The notes beneath the pieces were generated by a model. That model worked only from the letters and a program-made list of their open reading frames with translations, had not been told where the DNA came from and did no database searches. Positions 47,952 to 57,573 of a stretch of 64,000 bases of DNA are shown here, piece after piece (position 1 is the first letter of the stretch; every line of letters starts with the position of its first letter). The translations under genes and the position numbers were made by a program. Source of the DNA: an uncultured SAR116 cluster alpha proteobacterium (lineage in GTDB: Bacteria > Pseudomonadota > Alphaproteobacteria > Puniceispirillales > Marisalimonadaceae); NCBI GenBank assembly GCA_902618025.1, contig CACMYY010000002.1:81153-145152 (forward strand). The letters run 5' to 3'.

Positions 47952-49184
47952 CTAGCTTTTCCTTTTAAAAAAATAAAAGCCAGTTGCAATAAGACATATT
48001 AAACCAAGATATACGTTTACTCGAAGCGTTTGGTCAACCGGGATTAGTGTTATTATCCATGACAAGTTAACCAATCCAAGTGGGGCTGTTCCAATACAAG
48101 TTACTAGTATACCAAAGTTATTACCCCTAGAAGTTGTTGAGGCCTGGTATACCAATGCCCCTTGCATTGTACTAAATCCTGAAAGACAGATCCCTCCACA
48201 AGTTAAACTTATAAAAGCTATTAACAAGTTAGGTGAATAAGAAAACAAATACATACCAAAAAAGAAACCTCCTACACCAGCAATAAAAATTAAAGAAAGA
48301 TATCTTTGAGGTGAAATATTCCCAATGAGTAAGGCACCTATAAGTGCTCCTAAACCTTCTGATGATGCCAGAATGCCAATATTAAATTCAGATAACATTA
48401 GCTTTTCTCTTCCTAATACAGGTATTAACGAAACTAATGGAAACCCAAAAACATTAAAAATTAGGGTGGTTATTAATACGAACCTTAAACTAATTAAATT
48501 ATAAGCATTTTTACTTGTTTTTAAGATTTCACCTAAAAGTCCATGTGCCCAATGCTCTTTGATGTTTGAAACTATTTTGTTTGAAGAGTTTAAAAACTTT
48601 TTATTATTTGTATTATCTTTAAATCTAAATATTAATCCGAGTGCAAAAAAATACATCAATAATTGAAGACAAAAAATACCTGATAAACCCACAAAAGCAT
48701 ATAAAGATCCAGCACAAAGAGGTCCAATTAACCGTGTTGCGTTGTTAGAAAGGGTTTCCATTGCTAGAGAAGAACTTAAAAGATTTTTTTTAATATTCTC
48801 TGCTAATACACGTCTTCTAACAGCAAGATCTACAACCCAAGTAATTCCATTTATAAATGCAAGAGTAAATGCAAAATAAACATGAAAATTATTCGTGATG
48901 ACTAATATTACGCTTGTTGCAGTGAAAATATTAGATAAAGAATAAATAATTTTAATTAATAATAATGGTGACATTCTTTCTGAGATAGTACCTATTATTA
49001 TTCCTAAGAGGCTCATAGGTAACATTCTTGCTGCAAAAATTATCGTAACTAAATATGGAAGCCCGAGTTCTTGCAGTGCGTATAAACTTAGTGCTAAAAA
49101 CTCCATTGCTCTTGCAATGCCAGTCATTCCACCGGCACCCCAAAGAACTCTAAAGTCTCGATTTTTAAAACATTCTTTAATCAT
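47952..49184 (-). CDS. MFS transporter
   Basis: 410 residues with about 12 hydrophobic segments and the typical loop after helix 2 (GTISERMSPLLLIK, a variant of the DxxG motif A). It resembles the enterobactin-exporter-like/EntS or MFS_3 group, but its substrate is unknown. The gene is on the minus strand after the VOC gene with a gap of eight bases and converges on htpG. The two may form an operon for small-molecule efflux, by inference only. Confidence 0.78.
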   Translation of the reverse strand: MIKECFKNRDFRVLWGAGGMTGIARAMEFLALSLYALQELGLPYLVTIIFAARMLPMSLLGIIIGTISERMSPLLLIKIIYSLSNIFTATSVILVITNNFHVYFAFTLAFINGITWVVDLAVRRRVLAENIKKNLLSSSLAMETLSNNATRLIGPLCAGSLYAFVGLSGIFCLQLLMYFFALGLIFRFKDNTNNKKFLNSSNKIVSNIKEHWAHGLLGEILKTSKNAYNLISLRFVLITTLIFNVFGFPLVSLIPVLGREKLMLSEFNIGILASSEGLGALIGALLIGNISPQRYLSLIFIAGVGGFFFGMYLFSYSPNLLIAFISLTCGGICLSGFSTMQGALVYQASTTSRGNNFGILVTCIGTAPLGLVNLSWIITLIPVDQTLRVNVYLGLICLIATGFYFFKRKS

Positions 49185-49192
49185 TTAAGTTG

Positions 49193-49609
49193 TTAGGAAA
49201 TTTTTTGATGGACTTCTATGACATTACCCTCTGGATCTTGAAAGAAAACTTGATGCCATTCTCTAGCAAAAGTAGTTCCGTAGTCTGAAAATGGTATATT
49301 ATTATCCCTTAATATTTTTAGAAATGACTTAATATCATTTGTTCTAAATGCTATATGCCCTTGATCAACAGGATTGATTGTTTGATTGTTTTTAAAAGCA
49401 ACATTTAAGTCTCTCTCAGCTAAATGCATCTCTATTTTACCTTCAGTAACAAAATTTATTTTTCCACTATATCCACTATCAGCTGTTTCTTCTGTTCTGG
49501 GAAAGTTTTCAATAGGAATGCTATCCATACATAAAATGTTTTTATAAAAATCATTCATTTTGTCTACATCTTTAGATACAAAGTTAATGTGATGGAATTC
49601 TAACTTCAT
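49193..49609 (-). CDS. VOC-family (glyoxalase/bleomycin resistance fold) protein
   Basis: 138 residues with two betaalphabetabetabeta modules. LEFHHINFVSKDVDKMNDFY is the standard opening; HIAFRTNDIKSF opens the second module, and HQVFFQDPEGNVIEVHQ is the usual closing motif. Metal ligands are likely the first-module His, the Glu of IEMHLAE and the final Glu. Function could be lyase, isomerase or antibiotic binding; unknown here. It is co-directional with the MFS gene. Confidence 0.82.
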   Translation of the reverse strand: MKLEFHHINFVSKDVDKMNDFYKNILCMDSIPIENFPRTEETADSGYSGKINFVTEGKIEMHLAERDLNVAFKNNQTINPVDQGHIAFRTNDIKSFLKILRDNNIPFSDYGTTFAREWHQVFFQDPEGNVIEVHQKIS

Positions 49610-49733
49610 TTAAATCTCCAAAGTATTAATTGATTATCATTTTTTTGTTATTTAAATTAATATTAATTACTAGAAATAAGCTAGTAATATATAAATAAAT
49701 TTATATATATATAATTCAAATCCATTTTCTAAT

Positions 49734-49738
49734 GAGGA
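49734..49738 (+). promoter_or_regulatory. Ribosome binding site deciding the acyl-CoA dehydrogenase start
   Basis: GAGGA sits five bases upstream of ATG 49744. The in-frame ATG at 49732 overlaps this site and has no Shine-Dalgarno of its own, so the shorter protein is preferred. Confidence 0.55.
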
Positions 49739-49743
49739 CCAAT

Positions 49744-50934
49744 ATGCCAGACAGCACCATTCAAGTAGAAAACTCTGTTAATAATGATGAAATGATATCA
49801 GAAGTTAGAGACTCTGTAGCTAAACTATGCGGAGATTTTCAAGGAGAATATTGGCGAAAACTTGATAGAGAACAAGCTTATCCAACAGAATTTGTCAAAG
49901 CACTAACCGATGCTGGTTTTTTAGGAGCTCTTATACCAGAAGAATATGGAGGTGTTGGTCTAGGAATGGTAGCTGCTTCGGTTATTTTAGAAGAAATTCA
50001 TCATCAAGGATGCAATGCCGCAGCATGTCATGCGCAAATGTATACTATGGGAACCGTCCTTAGACATGGCTCTCCTGAACAAAAACAAGAATATTTACCA
50101 AAAATAGCTGATGGATCTCTAAGATTACAAGCGTTTGGTGTAACAGAACCAACAAGTGGTACAGATACAACAAGTTTGCGTACAGTAGCAGTTCGTGATG
50201 GTGATGACTATGTAGTTAACGGTCAAAAAATTTGGACAAGCAGAGCAGAACACTCAGATTTAATGTTGCTCTTAGCAAGGACAACACCATTAAATGAAGT
50301 TAAGAAGAAAACGGAAGGTCTTTCTGTTTTTCTTTTAGATATGAGAAAAGCAAAAGGTAATGGCCTTACAATTAGACCAATACGAACAATGATGAACCAT
50401 TCTACAACTGAAGTATTTTTTGATAATTTAAGAATACCAGCCTCGAGTCTTGTTGGCGAAGAAAATAAAGGTTTTAGATATATTTTATCTGGTATGAATG
50501 CAGAAAGAATCCTCATAGCTGCAGAATGTATTGGGGATGCTAAATGGTTTACTAAAAAATCTACAAATTATGCTAATGATAGAAATATTTTTGGAAGAGC
50601 GATTGGTCAAAATCAAGGTATTCAATTCCCAATAGCAAGGGCGTATGCACAAATGAAAGCAGCTGAATTAATGGTATATCACGCAGCAAGGCTTTATGAA
50701 GCCGGGAAGCCTATAGGGGAAGAGGCGAATACAGCTAAATTGCTTGCAGCGGATGCGTCATGGGCAGCAGCAGAAGCATGTGTGCAAACTCATGGGGGAT
50801 TTGGGTTTGCAGAGGAATATGACGTAGAGAGAAAGTTTCGAGAAGCTAGGTTATATCAGGTGGCTCCAATATCAACTAATTTAATTTTATCTTATTTAGC
50901 TGAGCATGTTTTAGGAATGCCGAGGTCTTATTAA
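49744..50934 (+). CDS. Acyl-CoA dehydrogenase family protein
   Basis: 396 residues from ATG 49744. Standard fold: helical N domain, FGVTEPTSGTDTTSL (FAD/substrate loop), VNGQKIWTSRAEHSD (FAD), and C-terminal HGGFGFAEEYDVERKFREARLYQ. The canonical C-terminal catalytic Glu (the 'YEGT' region) is replaced here by YQVAPIST. Glu 254 in GMNAERILIAAE aligns with the alternative base used by isovaleryl-CoA and long-chain dehydrogenases, so activity is plausible. Substrate unknown. Its stop shares TTAA with the convergent DUF4340 gene. Confidence 0.85.
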   Translation: MPDSTIQVENSVNNDEMISEVRDSVAKLCGDFQGEYWRKLDREQAYPTEFVKALTDAGFLGALIPEEYGGVGLGMVAASVILEEIHHQGCNAAACHAQMYTMGTVLRHGSPEQKQEYLPKIADGSLRLQAFGVTEPTSGTDTTSLRTVAVRDGDDYVVNGQKIWTSRAEHSDLMLLLARTTPLNEVKKKTEGLSVFLLDMRKAKGNGLTIRPIRTMMNHSTTEVFFDNLRIPASSLVGEENKGFRYILSGMNAERILIAAECIGDAKWFTKKSTNYANDRNIFGRAIGQNQGIQFPIARAYAQMKAAELMVYHAARLYEAGKPIGEEANTAKLLAADASWAAAEACVQTHGGFGFAEEYDVERKFREARLYQVAPISTNLILSYLAEHVLGMPRSY

Positions 50935-51962
50935 GAATTTTTATCTTTTGCCGCAAGATCTTTAAGTTTCCATCTTAAAATATCGCTAGTAATTATGTTG
51001 GCTAAAAACTCATAGCCTTTAGTCTTTTTTGTAATTTCTTTAGCCATTTTTTCTGACTTCTTGTCATTAGACTTTGCATTAATAATTACCCAACTTTCTC
51101 CTCCATCGTCAGAGTTAATAGATGAAATTGTTAAGACTAATCCGTCTTTAACTTCATACGACAACGTAGGTAAATTTTTTGTATATTTTTGTGTGGATTT
51201 TTTAACATCATAAAAATAAAAGCTATTAATTACATCTCTAGCATCACTTAATTGTGTATCGTCAATTTTAAATTTTACAGATTTTGGTGTCGTCAAACTC
51301 AATTTATTCTCTTTGGATTGAATTTCAATTATCCCATTTTTATTACTTAAGTTAATCTTCTGAACATCATCCTTTTTAATAGATAAAAGCAAACTTTCAA
51401 ACCAATCAGATTTTGTTGTAGGCATCCTAATTGCACCTTTAAGAAGGTATGTCTGGTCTTCATTTGGAAATCTTGCAAACTGACCTCCACTTATTCCACC
51501 AACACTTCTATCTACCATCCCAAAAAGTATTGAAGAATAAATAGTTCCGTCTTCTTTCTTTAGTGTGATTTTTGTTCCATAACCTTCGTCCTCATCTTTA
51601 CTTTTATTTTGTTCAGGAAGAAGCAGATTTAGTTGTGAGTGCCTAGATGGGTCACTTGTTTTCAACTCTTCAATTCTTAAAAAAGATAAACTTGTAATCA
51701 AATTTTCCCATAATCCTTTTTTTAGTGGGTAACTTGACTCAGATATATAACTATTATTTTGTTTAACTAAATTAATATTATTTTCAAAAGACCTAATTGA
51801 TATAGTTGTAATTTCATTAACGTTTTTGGTGAAGTTTTCTAAAAATAACTTACCTCTATTTTCAAAACCATAATTATTTTTATTAAGGTTTATTGAAATA
51901 ATCGCTAAAACAACGATTGCTGAAGTTATTATAGATATGTTTAAAAATCTTTTTTTAGTCAT
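50931..51962 (-). CDS. DUF4340 domain protein of the Gld-type ABC exporter cluster
   Basis: 343 residues with an N-terminal membrane anchor (about 7-26, ISIITSAIVVLAIISINL) and a largely beta extracytoplasmic part. Segments such as ILFGMVDRSVGGISG, then RFPNEDQTYLLKGAIRMP and VQKINLSNKNGIIEI fit DUF4340, commonly the fourth gene of gldA-gldF-gldG type loci. The domain is thought to work with the ABC complex in the periplasm; the molecular role is not known. The last gene of the minus-strand operon that begins at 55514. Confidence 0.72.
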   Translation of the reverse strand: MTKKRFLNISIITSAIVVLAIISINLNKNNYGFENRGKLFLENFTKNVNEITTISIRSFENNINLVKQNNSYISESSYPLKKGLWENLITSLSFLRIEELKTSDPSRHSQLNLLLPEQNKSKDEDEGYGTKITLKKEDGTIYSSILFGMVDRSVGGISGGQFARFPNEDQTYLLKGAIRMPTTKSDWFESLLLSIKKDDVQKINLSNKNGIIEIQSKENKLSLTTPKSVKFKIDDTQLSDARDVINSFYFYDVKKSTQKYTKNLPTLSYEVKDGLVLTISSINSDDGGESWVIINAKSNDKKSEKMAKEITKKTKGYEFLANIITSDILRWKLKDLAAKDKNS

Positions 51963-51981
51963 TTTTTATCCAAAATTTATT

Positions 51982-53790
51982 TTAGTAGAATAATTTTTTT
52001 CTTCTTAAAGATATAATTAATGCTAGACCAGCAAAAATTATGGGAATTATTGCTACGTTTAAAGCTATTACCCATCGTTTTAAATTTTCAACATCTCTTC
52101 TAAGGTCAAACTTAACACTTCTCAACTGTGATCTTGTTGACATCATTTCAGCTTTAAAACCATCAATCGCTTCAATAGTTTCAGGAGATAAAATATCTGA
52201 GTTGTTATCATCATTTTGCGTTAAATCTCTAATTTTATTTTCCATCTCATTTAATTTTTTAGCTAGTCTTTGTTCTTCTAAAAGAAATTTTTCTTCAGCG
52301 ATTTTTTCTAATTCAATTATTTTATCAAATGGACGCCATGATGTACTCTTACCTCTAAGGTCGGATAAGGCATTACCACCAACCATTTGTTCAACTACAT
52401 TAAGAACGAAGTCGCCATTGTTAGCAAAAGCGCCTCGTTGCGTTAACCAATTTCGATCCATCAACATATCAGCGTCAGATACTAAAAGAATGTTTGATCT
52501 ATTTTGGGATTTCAAAAGTTGACCATCTTTTTTACTAAATGATGAGTTGAGATTTGTTTTTACCCATCCTGCTAAAATTAAATTTTCGTTATCAGATTTT
52601 ATGCTTGATAAAAAATCTCTTGGGTCATTTTTAGGATCACCTGCTTTTTGTGCATCACCTAAACCAGATTTTCTACTAGTGGTAATAATTGGTTCTAAAA
52701 CTGTGTCTTTGTTGGCTTTTTCTAATGAGCCAGCAGTAGTCATTACAATTGTGCTTAAATTTGACAATGAACCTTCGTTTTTATTCAAGCCATCTCCCCT
52801 AATATTTAGCCAAGGGTAGTTGGTAACTTGTATATCACGACCATCAATATTCCTAGTGATCCTGAAACCAAATTCTGAGTCTAAGACAGTCTTTTTATTA
52901 TCGAATTTTATTCCCCATGTATCTAATAATTTTTTTAGATTTGATCTTGGGTTCATTGGGGGCATGCCTGGTTGTCTGCTAACCTCTGTTTCAGCATAAG
53001 GATCTAAAAATATTAGGGTAGATCCTCCCTTAAGAACCCATTGATCTATCATATATAATGTCTCATCCGATAAAAACTTTGGATGAATAATCATAAGAAC
53101 TTTTGTGTTTTCATTGAGCTTATTATCATTTTCATTAACCATTTCAACTTTAAACATTTCATTCATTTGTTTTAAAATTTGTTGTTCTGGTTTACCAATT
53201 CTACTGTCTGCCATTAGTCCAAGGTTATCAAGAATACTTATAACTGGCTTTTGAATCTGACTTAATTCAGAGATTAAACTTGAAAGATCATATTCAAGAA
53301 AAGTTTCTCTTTCTGGAGAAAAAATAGGAATATTTTTTTGCCCTGTAGTTGAATTTGTAGCTGCTAGTCCAAAATATAATGCATCTGACATTTCTGTTGC
53401 AGAAAAGGAGTTTATACCCATTCCAACAGCTCTATCTTCTTCATCTGAGAAAGGTTTTGGATCAATCACCTCTAATGTTATTTTTCCATTAGAAATATCA
53501 CTATAAGTTTTCAGTATTGTCTCAACCCTGTTTGCATATGTGGAAAGCTGAGGTACTTCTTTAACCAAACTTCCTGATACAAAAAGCCTTATATGTATTG
53601 GCTCATTCAAATTTTTAAGAAGATTAGTTGTGCTATTAGATAAGGAGTAAAGTTTTTTTTCTGTGAAGTCTACCCTTGATGAATTGAATACATTGTTCGT
53701 AATTATATTTACACAAAGAAATATAATTACGGAAAATAGTATTGATAATTTAACAAGATTTTTAGTTTTTATCTTATTTAAAAAGTTCAT
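51982..53790 (-). CDS. GldG-like auxiliary protein of ABC exporter
   Basis: 602 residues. One N-terminal helix (about 12-31) leads into the GldG/DUF4350-like ABC-type uncharacterised region (DFTEKKLYSLSNSTTNLLKN, VISILDNLGLMADSRIG, LIFLDPYAETEVSRQPG and a SDADMLMDRNW segment). A coiled coil (about 510-565) precedes a C-terminal helix (VALNVAIIPIIFAGLAL). It is probably an inner-membrane protein with a large periplasmic domain. It lies 7 bases after the permease gene and 19 before the DUF4340 gene. Confidence 0.82.
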   Translation of the reverse strand: MNFLNKIKTKNLVKLSILFSVIIFLCVNIITNNVFNSSRVDFTEKKLYSLSNSTTNLLKNLNEPIHIRLFVSGSLVKEVPQLSTYANRVETILKTYSDISNGKITLEVIDPKPFSDEEDRAVGMGINSFSATEMSDALYFGLAATNSTTGQKNIPIFSPERETFLEYDLSSLISELSQIQKPVISILDNLGLMADSRIGKPEQQILKQMNEMFKVEMVNENDNKLNENTKVLMIIHPKFLSDETLYMIDQWVLKGGSTLIFLDPYAETEVSRQPGMPPMNPRSNLKKLLDTWGIKFDNKKTVLDSEFGFRITRNIDGRDIQVTNYPWLNIRGDGLNKNEGSLSNLSTIVMTTAGSLEKANKDTVLEPIITTSRKSGLGDAQKAGDPKNDPRDFLSSIKSDNENLILAGWVKTNLNSSFSKKDGQLLKSQNRSNILLVSDADMLMDRNWLTQRGAFANNGDFVLNVVEQMVGGNALSDLRGKSTSWRPFDKIIELEKIAEEKFLLEEQRLAKKLNEMENKIRDLTQNDDNNSDILSPETIEAIDGFKAEMMSTRSQLRSVKFDLRRDVENLKRWVIALNVAIIPIIFAGLALIISLRRKKLFY

Positions 53791-53797
53791 TGTAACC

Positions 53798-54544
53798 TCA
53801 ATCTGCTTTTTTAACTTGGACTAGCTGTACGTTTATCCAGAGGCATAAAATTATCATTGAAACAAAGAAGACTAAAGTACTCAAATCAAAAACACCCATT
53901 TGTATCCTACTAAAATGTGATAGAAACGACATTGAACTTATTGTTTCTGTTATCCAATTTGGTGACCATGACCTTACAGCTGATAAAACCAGATTAAAGC
54001 CAGCCATTATAAGCACAAAACCACTAATGGATGATATTATAAATGCTATGACTTGATTTTTAGTTAGTGCCGATAGACAAGAAGTAAGAGCTAAAAAGGC
54101 TCCTGCCATTAACCAGCTGCCAAAATAGGATATTAAAATAACATGATTATCTGGTTCACCTAAATAATTAACTGTTATCCAGATAGGCATGGTTAGAATA
54201 AGGGCAATCAGAGTAAAAATCCAGCTTGCTAAAAATTTACCAACGACTAGCTGTGTATTTGTAACAGGTAAAGTAATCAATAGTTCAATTGTACCAGACC
54301 TTCTTTCTTCAGCCCATAATCTCATACCGATGGCTGGCATCAATACAAGGAATAACCAAGGATGCCATGAAAAAAATGCCGTTAAATCAGCCTGATCTCT
54401 CTCAAAAAACCTTCCCAAAAAGAAGGTCATACCTGATGATAGAGCTAAAAAGACAAGCAAAAAAATTGATGCTAACGGAGTTCTGAAATATCCCTTTAAT
54501 TCTCTATCTAAGATTATATATGTTTTGTTTAAGTAGTTATCCAT
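53798..54544 (-). CDS. ABC transporter permease (GldF/ABC-2-like)
   Basis: 248 residues with six hydrophobic segments. Features: YIILDRELKGYFRTPLASIF at the N terminus and MRLWAEERRSGTIELLITLP, typical of the ABC-2 permease coupling region. It forms the membrane channel for the ATPase encoded 13 bases upstream. Substrate unknown; the matching GldG and DUF4340 genes follow. Confidence 0.87.
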   Translation of the reverse strand: MDNYLNKTYIILDRELKGYFRTPLASIFLLVFLALSSGMTFFLGRFFERDQADLTAFFSWHPWLFLVLMPAIGMRLWAEERRSGTIELLITLPVTNTQLVVGKFLASWIFTLIALILTMPIWITVNYLGEPDNHVILISYFGSWLMAGAFLALTSCLSALTKNQVIAFIISSISGFVLIMAGFNLVLSAVRSWSPNWITETISSMSFLSHFSRIQMGVFDLSTLVFFVSMIILCLWINVQLVQVKKAD

Positions 54545-54557
54545 GGGTTTTTACCAA

Positions 54558-55514
54558 CTATTTTGAATTGTTTTCTGAGGTTATTGTTCTAAAGATTTCT
54601 TCAAGACTTACCTTTTGAAAATTTGCCTCAATTACATCGAGCTTGAGTTTGCTTATCTGTTTTAAAACTGTATTAAGATTTGGATTTTTCTTGCTGTCAC
54701 TTACTAAAAGAGTATGAGTTGAAATGTCTGTTTTTTGAATTTTGACGTCATCATATTTTAATAATGATTTTATTTCTTTAGAGAAAATATTATTAATTTT
54801 ATTAGACACTTTAATAGATAAAGTGTTTTTGTTTAAAAATTTATTTTCTAAATTTTTAGGAGTGTCATTTGCAAGTAACTTTCCATTTGAAATAATTACA
54901 GCGCGTGAACATACTGCCTCAACCTCTTCTAAGATATGTGTTGAAATAACAATAGCTTTGTTAGTAGATATTCTTTTTATGAGGTTTCTCATTTCGTGTT
55001 TTTGATTAGGGTCTAAGCCATCAGTTGGTTCATCCAATATTAATATATCAGGGTCATGTATTAATGCTTGAGCAATACCAACCCTTCTTTTAAAACCTTT
55101 AGAAAGTGTTTCTATAGGTCTGTTCCACATTTCTTTTAAGTTAATTTGATTAGCCATTTCTTCTAAGCGATTGCTTAGGGAATTATCATTCAACCCTCTC
55201 ATTTTTCCAATAAATGACAAAAAGTCTGCAACTATCATATCTGAATATGATGGAGCACCTTCAGGTAGGTACCCTATGTATTCTTTTGCTTTTAATGGAT
55301 CAGATTTAAGATTAATATTGTTAATAAAAATCTCACCATTATCTGGTTCTAAAAAACCAGTTAGCATCTTCATTGTTGTAGACTTTCCTGCACCATTTGG
55401 ACCAAGAAAGCCAACCACCTCACCCCTTGAGACTGACAAATCAATATTATCTACAGCAATAAATTGATTAAAAGATTTTTTTAAGTTAGTTGCGTTTATA
55501 AGTTTATCAGACAA
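54558..55514 (-). CDS. ABC transporter ATP-binding protein (GldA-like)
   Basis: 318 residues. Walker A GPNGAGKSTTMK (Lys 44), signature LSKGFKRRVGIAQ, Walker B ILILDEPTDGLDPNQ and the switch His in STHILEEVEAV are all intact. The C-terminal 100 residues follow the pattern of GldA/NatA-like exporters. It energises the permease and is the first gene of a four-gene minus-strand operon (ATPase, permease, GldG-like, DUF4340). Confidence 0.9.
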   Translation of the reverse strand: MSDKLINATNLKKSFNQFIAVDNIDLSVSRGEVVGFLGPNGAGKSTTMKMLTGFLEPDNGEIFINNINLKSDPLKAKEYIGYLPEGAPSYSDMIVADFLSFIGKMRGLNDNSLSNRLEEMANQINLKEMWNRPIETLSKGFKRRVGIAQALIHDPDILILDEPTDGLDPNQKHEMRNLIKRISTNKAIVISTHILEEVEAVCSRAVIISNGKLLANDTPKNLENKFLNKNTLSIKVSNKINNIFSKEIKSLLKYDDVKIQKTDISTHTLLVSDSKKNPNLNTVLKQISKLKLDVIEANFQKVSLEEIFRTITSENNSK

Positions 55515-55635
55515 AATATTTACCTTTTAGGAACGGTACCTTATTAATGCTTGAGTATTAGTTAATTTTTTAAATTATAAATTTCAAGATAAAAAAGTTA
55601 TTTTTTTATATTTGAGTTAGTCTTATGAATCTACA

Positions 55636-57054
55636 TTATAAAAACTTGCTGACGTCAGGAAGTTGAGGCTCTCCCAGATAATTTTCTAGAGCCAGAGCAA
55701 TTTCAACTGCTTTCTCATCTTCGTTTTTACCACATATGATTTGCAAACCAATTGGCAATATTTTTCTATTTTTTTCATTCAATAATTTATGAATTGGAAA
55801 AGAAATTCCACATACACCAAAAATATTTGCAGGTTGTGTGTTTGCCGATGCAAGAAGGCTTCTTTCGTGAAGCTCTCCACCTATCATTGATTTATCAACT
55901 TCGAGGGCCTGCATTACAGTTGTAGGCGAGATAAGAGCATCATATTTTGTAAAATATTTTGAAATAATATTTTCTAATTCCGAAACTCTGTTTTTGGCCT
56001 TAATGTATTCAAATGAAGATATCTTTAGACCTAACTTGGCTCTGTTTCCAGTTACTGGATCCATTTTTTCAACGTTTTTATTAAATCTATCTATTCCAAA
56101 TGCACTAATAATTTCTGATCCAACAATTGCAGGAAATAAAGTTGCTTTTTCATTTGCTTCAGGAATTACAACTTCTTCAATAGATGCACCTAGATTTACC
56201 AATTTACTACAAATAATTTCGTATGCTTTAGCAACTTCTGGATCTAAATTAGATGTAAAGGGCTCTTTAAGTTTACCAAAATTCATATTTTCAAGTTTTA
56301 TGGCTTTTTGACTTTTGGTAGTACCGTTATATGTATCAAAAATTAATTTGGTATCTTTTACATTTCTTGTTATAGGTCCTGGTGTATCTAAAGTTGGAGA
56401 TAAAGGAAAAATACCGTCAGTTGGCCATCTATTTTTGGTTGTTTTTAATCCAACTATGCCATTAAGAGAAGCTGGAATTCTTACTGAACCACCAGTATCA
56501 GTGCCAATAGCAAACGCAGCTAGTCCAGAAGCAACAGCTACAGCAGAACCACTACTTGAACCACCTGGCATCCTATGTATATTTTCGTCCCATGGGTTTT
56601 TAGGAGTACCTTTATATTTATTTAATCCAGTTGCTCCAAGAGCAAATTCAACAGTATGTGTTTTACCTAAAATAATACAACCAAGAGATTTTAACCTTCT
56701 AACTAGATTTCCCTCTGGTCCTGTTATATCGTTACTTTTAATCTGAGATCCATTTGTTGTTGGCATTTCATTTACAGAACAGATATCTTTTATTGCAACC
56801 GGGATGCCCATTAAAGGCCCTAAATCAACGCCACAAGAAAATAGTTTATCTATGCCATCTGCCCAGATAAGTCCTTTTTCCTCATCTGTATGTATGTAAG
56901 CTTGAAGGAGTGGATTTAAAATTCTTATTCTTTTAAAGTAAATTGATGTAACTTCTTTGCATGTAATCAAACGATCTCTGAATTTCTTACCTAATTCATT
57001 GATTGTTATTCCATTTAGAGGATCGTTTGGCAAACTTTTATTAGAATTTTTCAT
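55636..57054 (-). CDS. Amidase signature family protein
   Basis: 472 residues. Catalytic triad: Lys 89 (PVAIKDI), cis-Ser 166 (PGGSSSGSAVAVASG) and nucleophile Ser 190 (GTDTGGSVRIPAS), all in normal spacing. It hydrolyses amides; substrate could be small amides or an amino-acid derivative. The GatA subunit of the tRNA amidotransferase is a relative, but no gatB or gatC is nearby and the C-terminal half differs. Downstream of the hypothetical at 57065 and likely co-transcribed. Confidence 0.85.
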   Translation of the reverse strand: MKNSNKSLPNDPLNGITINELGKKFRDRLITCKEVTSIYFKRIRILNPLLQAYIHTDEEKGLIWADGIDKLFSCGVDLGPLMGIPVAIKDICSVNEMPTTNGSQIKSNDITGPEGNLVRRLKSLGCIILGKTHTVEFALGATGLNKYKGTPKNPWDENIHRMPGGSSSGSAVAVASGLAAFAIGTDTGGSVRIPASLNGIVGLKTTKNRWPTDGIFPLSPTLDTPGPITRNVKDTKLIFDTYNGTTKSQKAIKLENMNFGKLKEPFTSNLDPEVAKAYEIICSKLVNLGASIEEVVIPEANEKATLFPAIVGSEIISAFGIDRFNKNVEKMDPVTGNRAKLGLKISSFEYIKAKNRVSELENIISKYFTKYDALISPTTVMQALEVDKSMIGGELHERSLLASANTQPANIFGVCGISFPIHKLLNEKNRKILPIGLQIICGKNEDEKAVEIALALENYLGEPQLPDVSKFL

Positions 57055-57064
57055 TAAAGATCCT

Positions 57065-57463
57065 TTAATTTTTAAACTGATTTTTCATAGAACCAAAAAT
57101 ACCTTTTAATCTTGGTGAAGTAGAACAATCAGCTTCTAAAATCATTTTTTTCTCTACAGGAACATGGATGCCAACATAGCGTACGGACTTATATTTTGGG
57201 TTAGATATGAGTTGTACTTTTCTATCTGATTTTAATCTATACCTTGCCACCCCTTTTTTAAATGGAAAAATTATATCTGTTCCTGGAACTGCAACTGCAA
57301 AACTATCATCATCAACGGAACATTTATTATCTAGTGTAATTGTAACTGAAATCACCTCTATAGGTTTAAAAGCTTGTTGAATATTTGGCATACCAAACCA
57401 TAGCATTAGCCCAATAACACTAATTCCTGAGAGAAAAAAAATAATTTTAGTTAAAAAACGCAT
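57065..57463 (-). CDS. Membrane-anchored hypothetical protein
   Basis: 132 residues, not recognised. A single N-terminal helix (about 7-24, IIFFLSGISVIGLMLWFG) precedes a soluble part with two cysteines (NKCSVDD and EADCSTS) that could form a disulfide in the periplasm. A VAVPGTDIIFPFKKGVARYR segment and mostly beta composition suggest a small beta-sandwich. Ten bases upstream of the amidase start and on the same strand, so the two are probably one operon. Confidence 0.6.
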   Translation of the reverse strand: MRFLTKIIFFLSGISVIGLMLWFGMPNIQQAFKPIEVISVTITLDNKCSVDDDSFAVAVPGTDIIFPFKKGVARYRLKSDRKVQLISNPKYKSVRYVGIHVPVEKKMILEADCSTSPRLKGIFGSMKNQFKN

Positions 57464-57573
57464 TGATACCTTAAAATAAACACATTACACCTTACTATAA
57501 TATCAGTTATACCAAATTAATAGCTTAAGTAATTAATTTTTAGATAAAATTTTAAGGACTTATTGAAAAATTT

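Noticed and set aside
47955..47980. GCTTTT...AAAAGC inverted repeat considered as a bidirectional terminator for htpG and the MFS gene
   Set aside because: Weak AT-rich stem with a 14-base loop inside the MFS codons and no following U-run on the htpG side.
52040..52522. 160-codon plus-strand frame
   Set aside because: Antisense shadow of the GldG-like gene.
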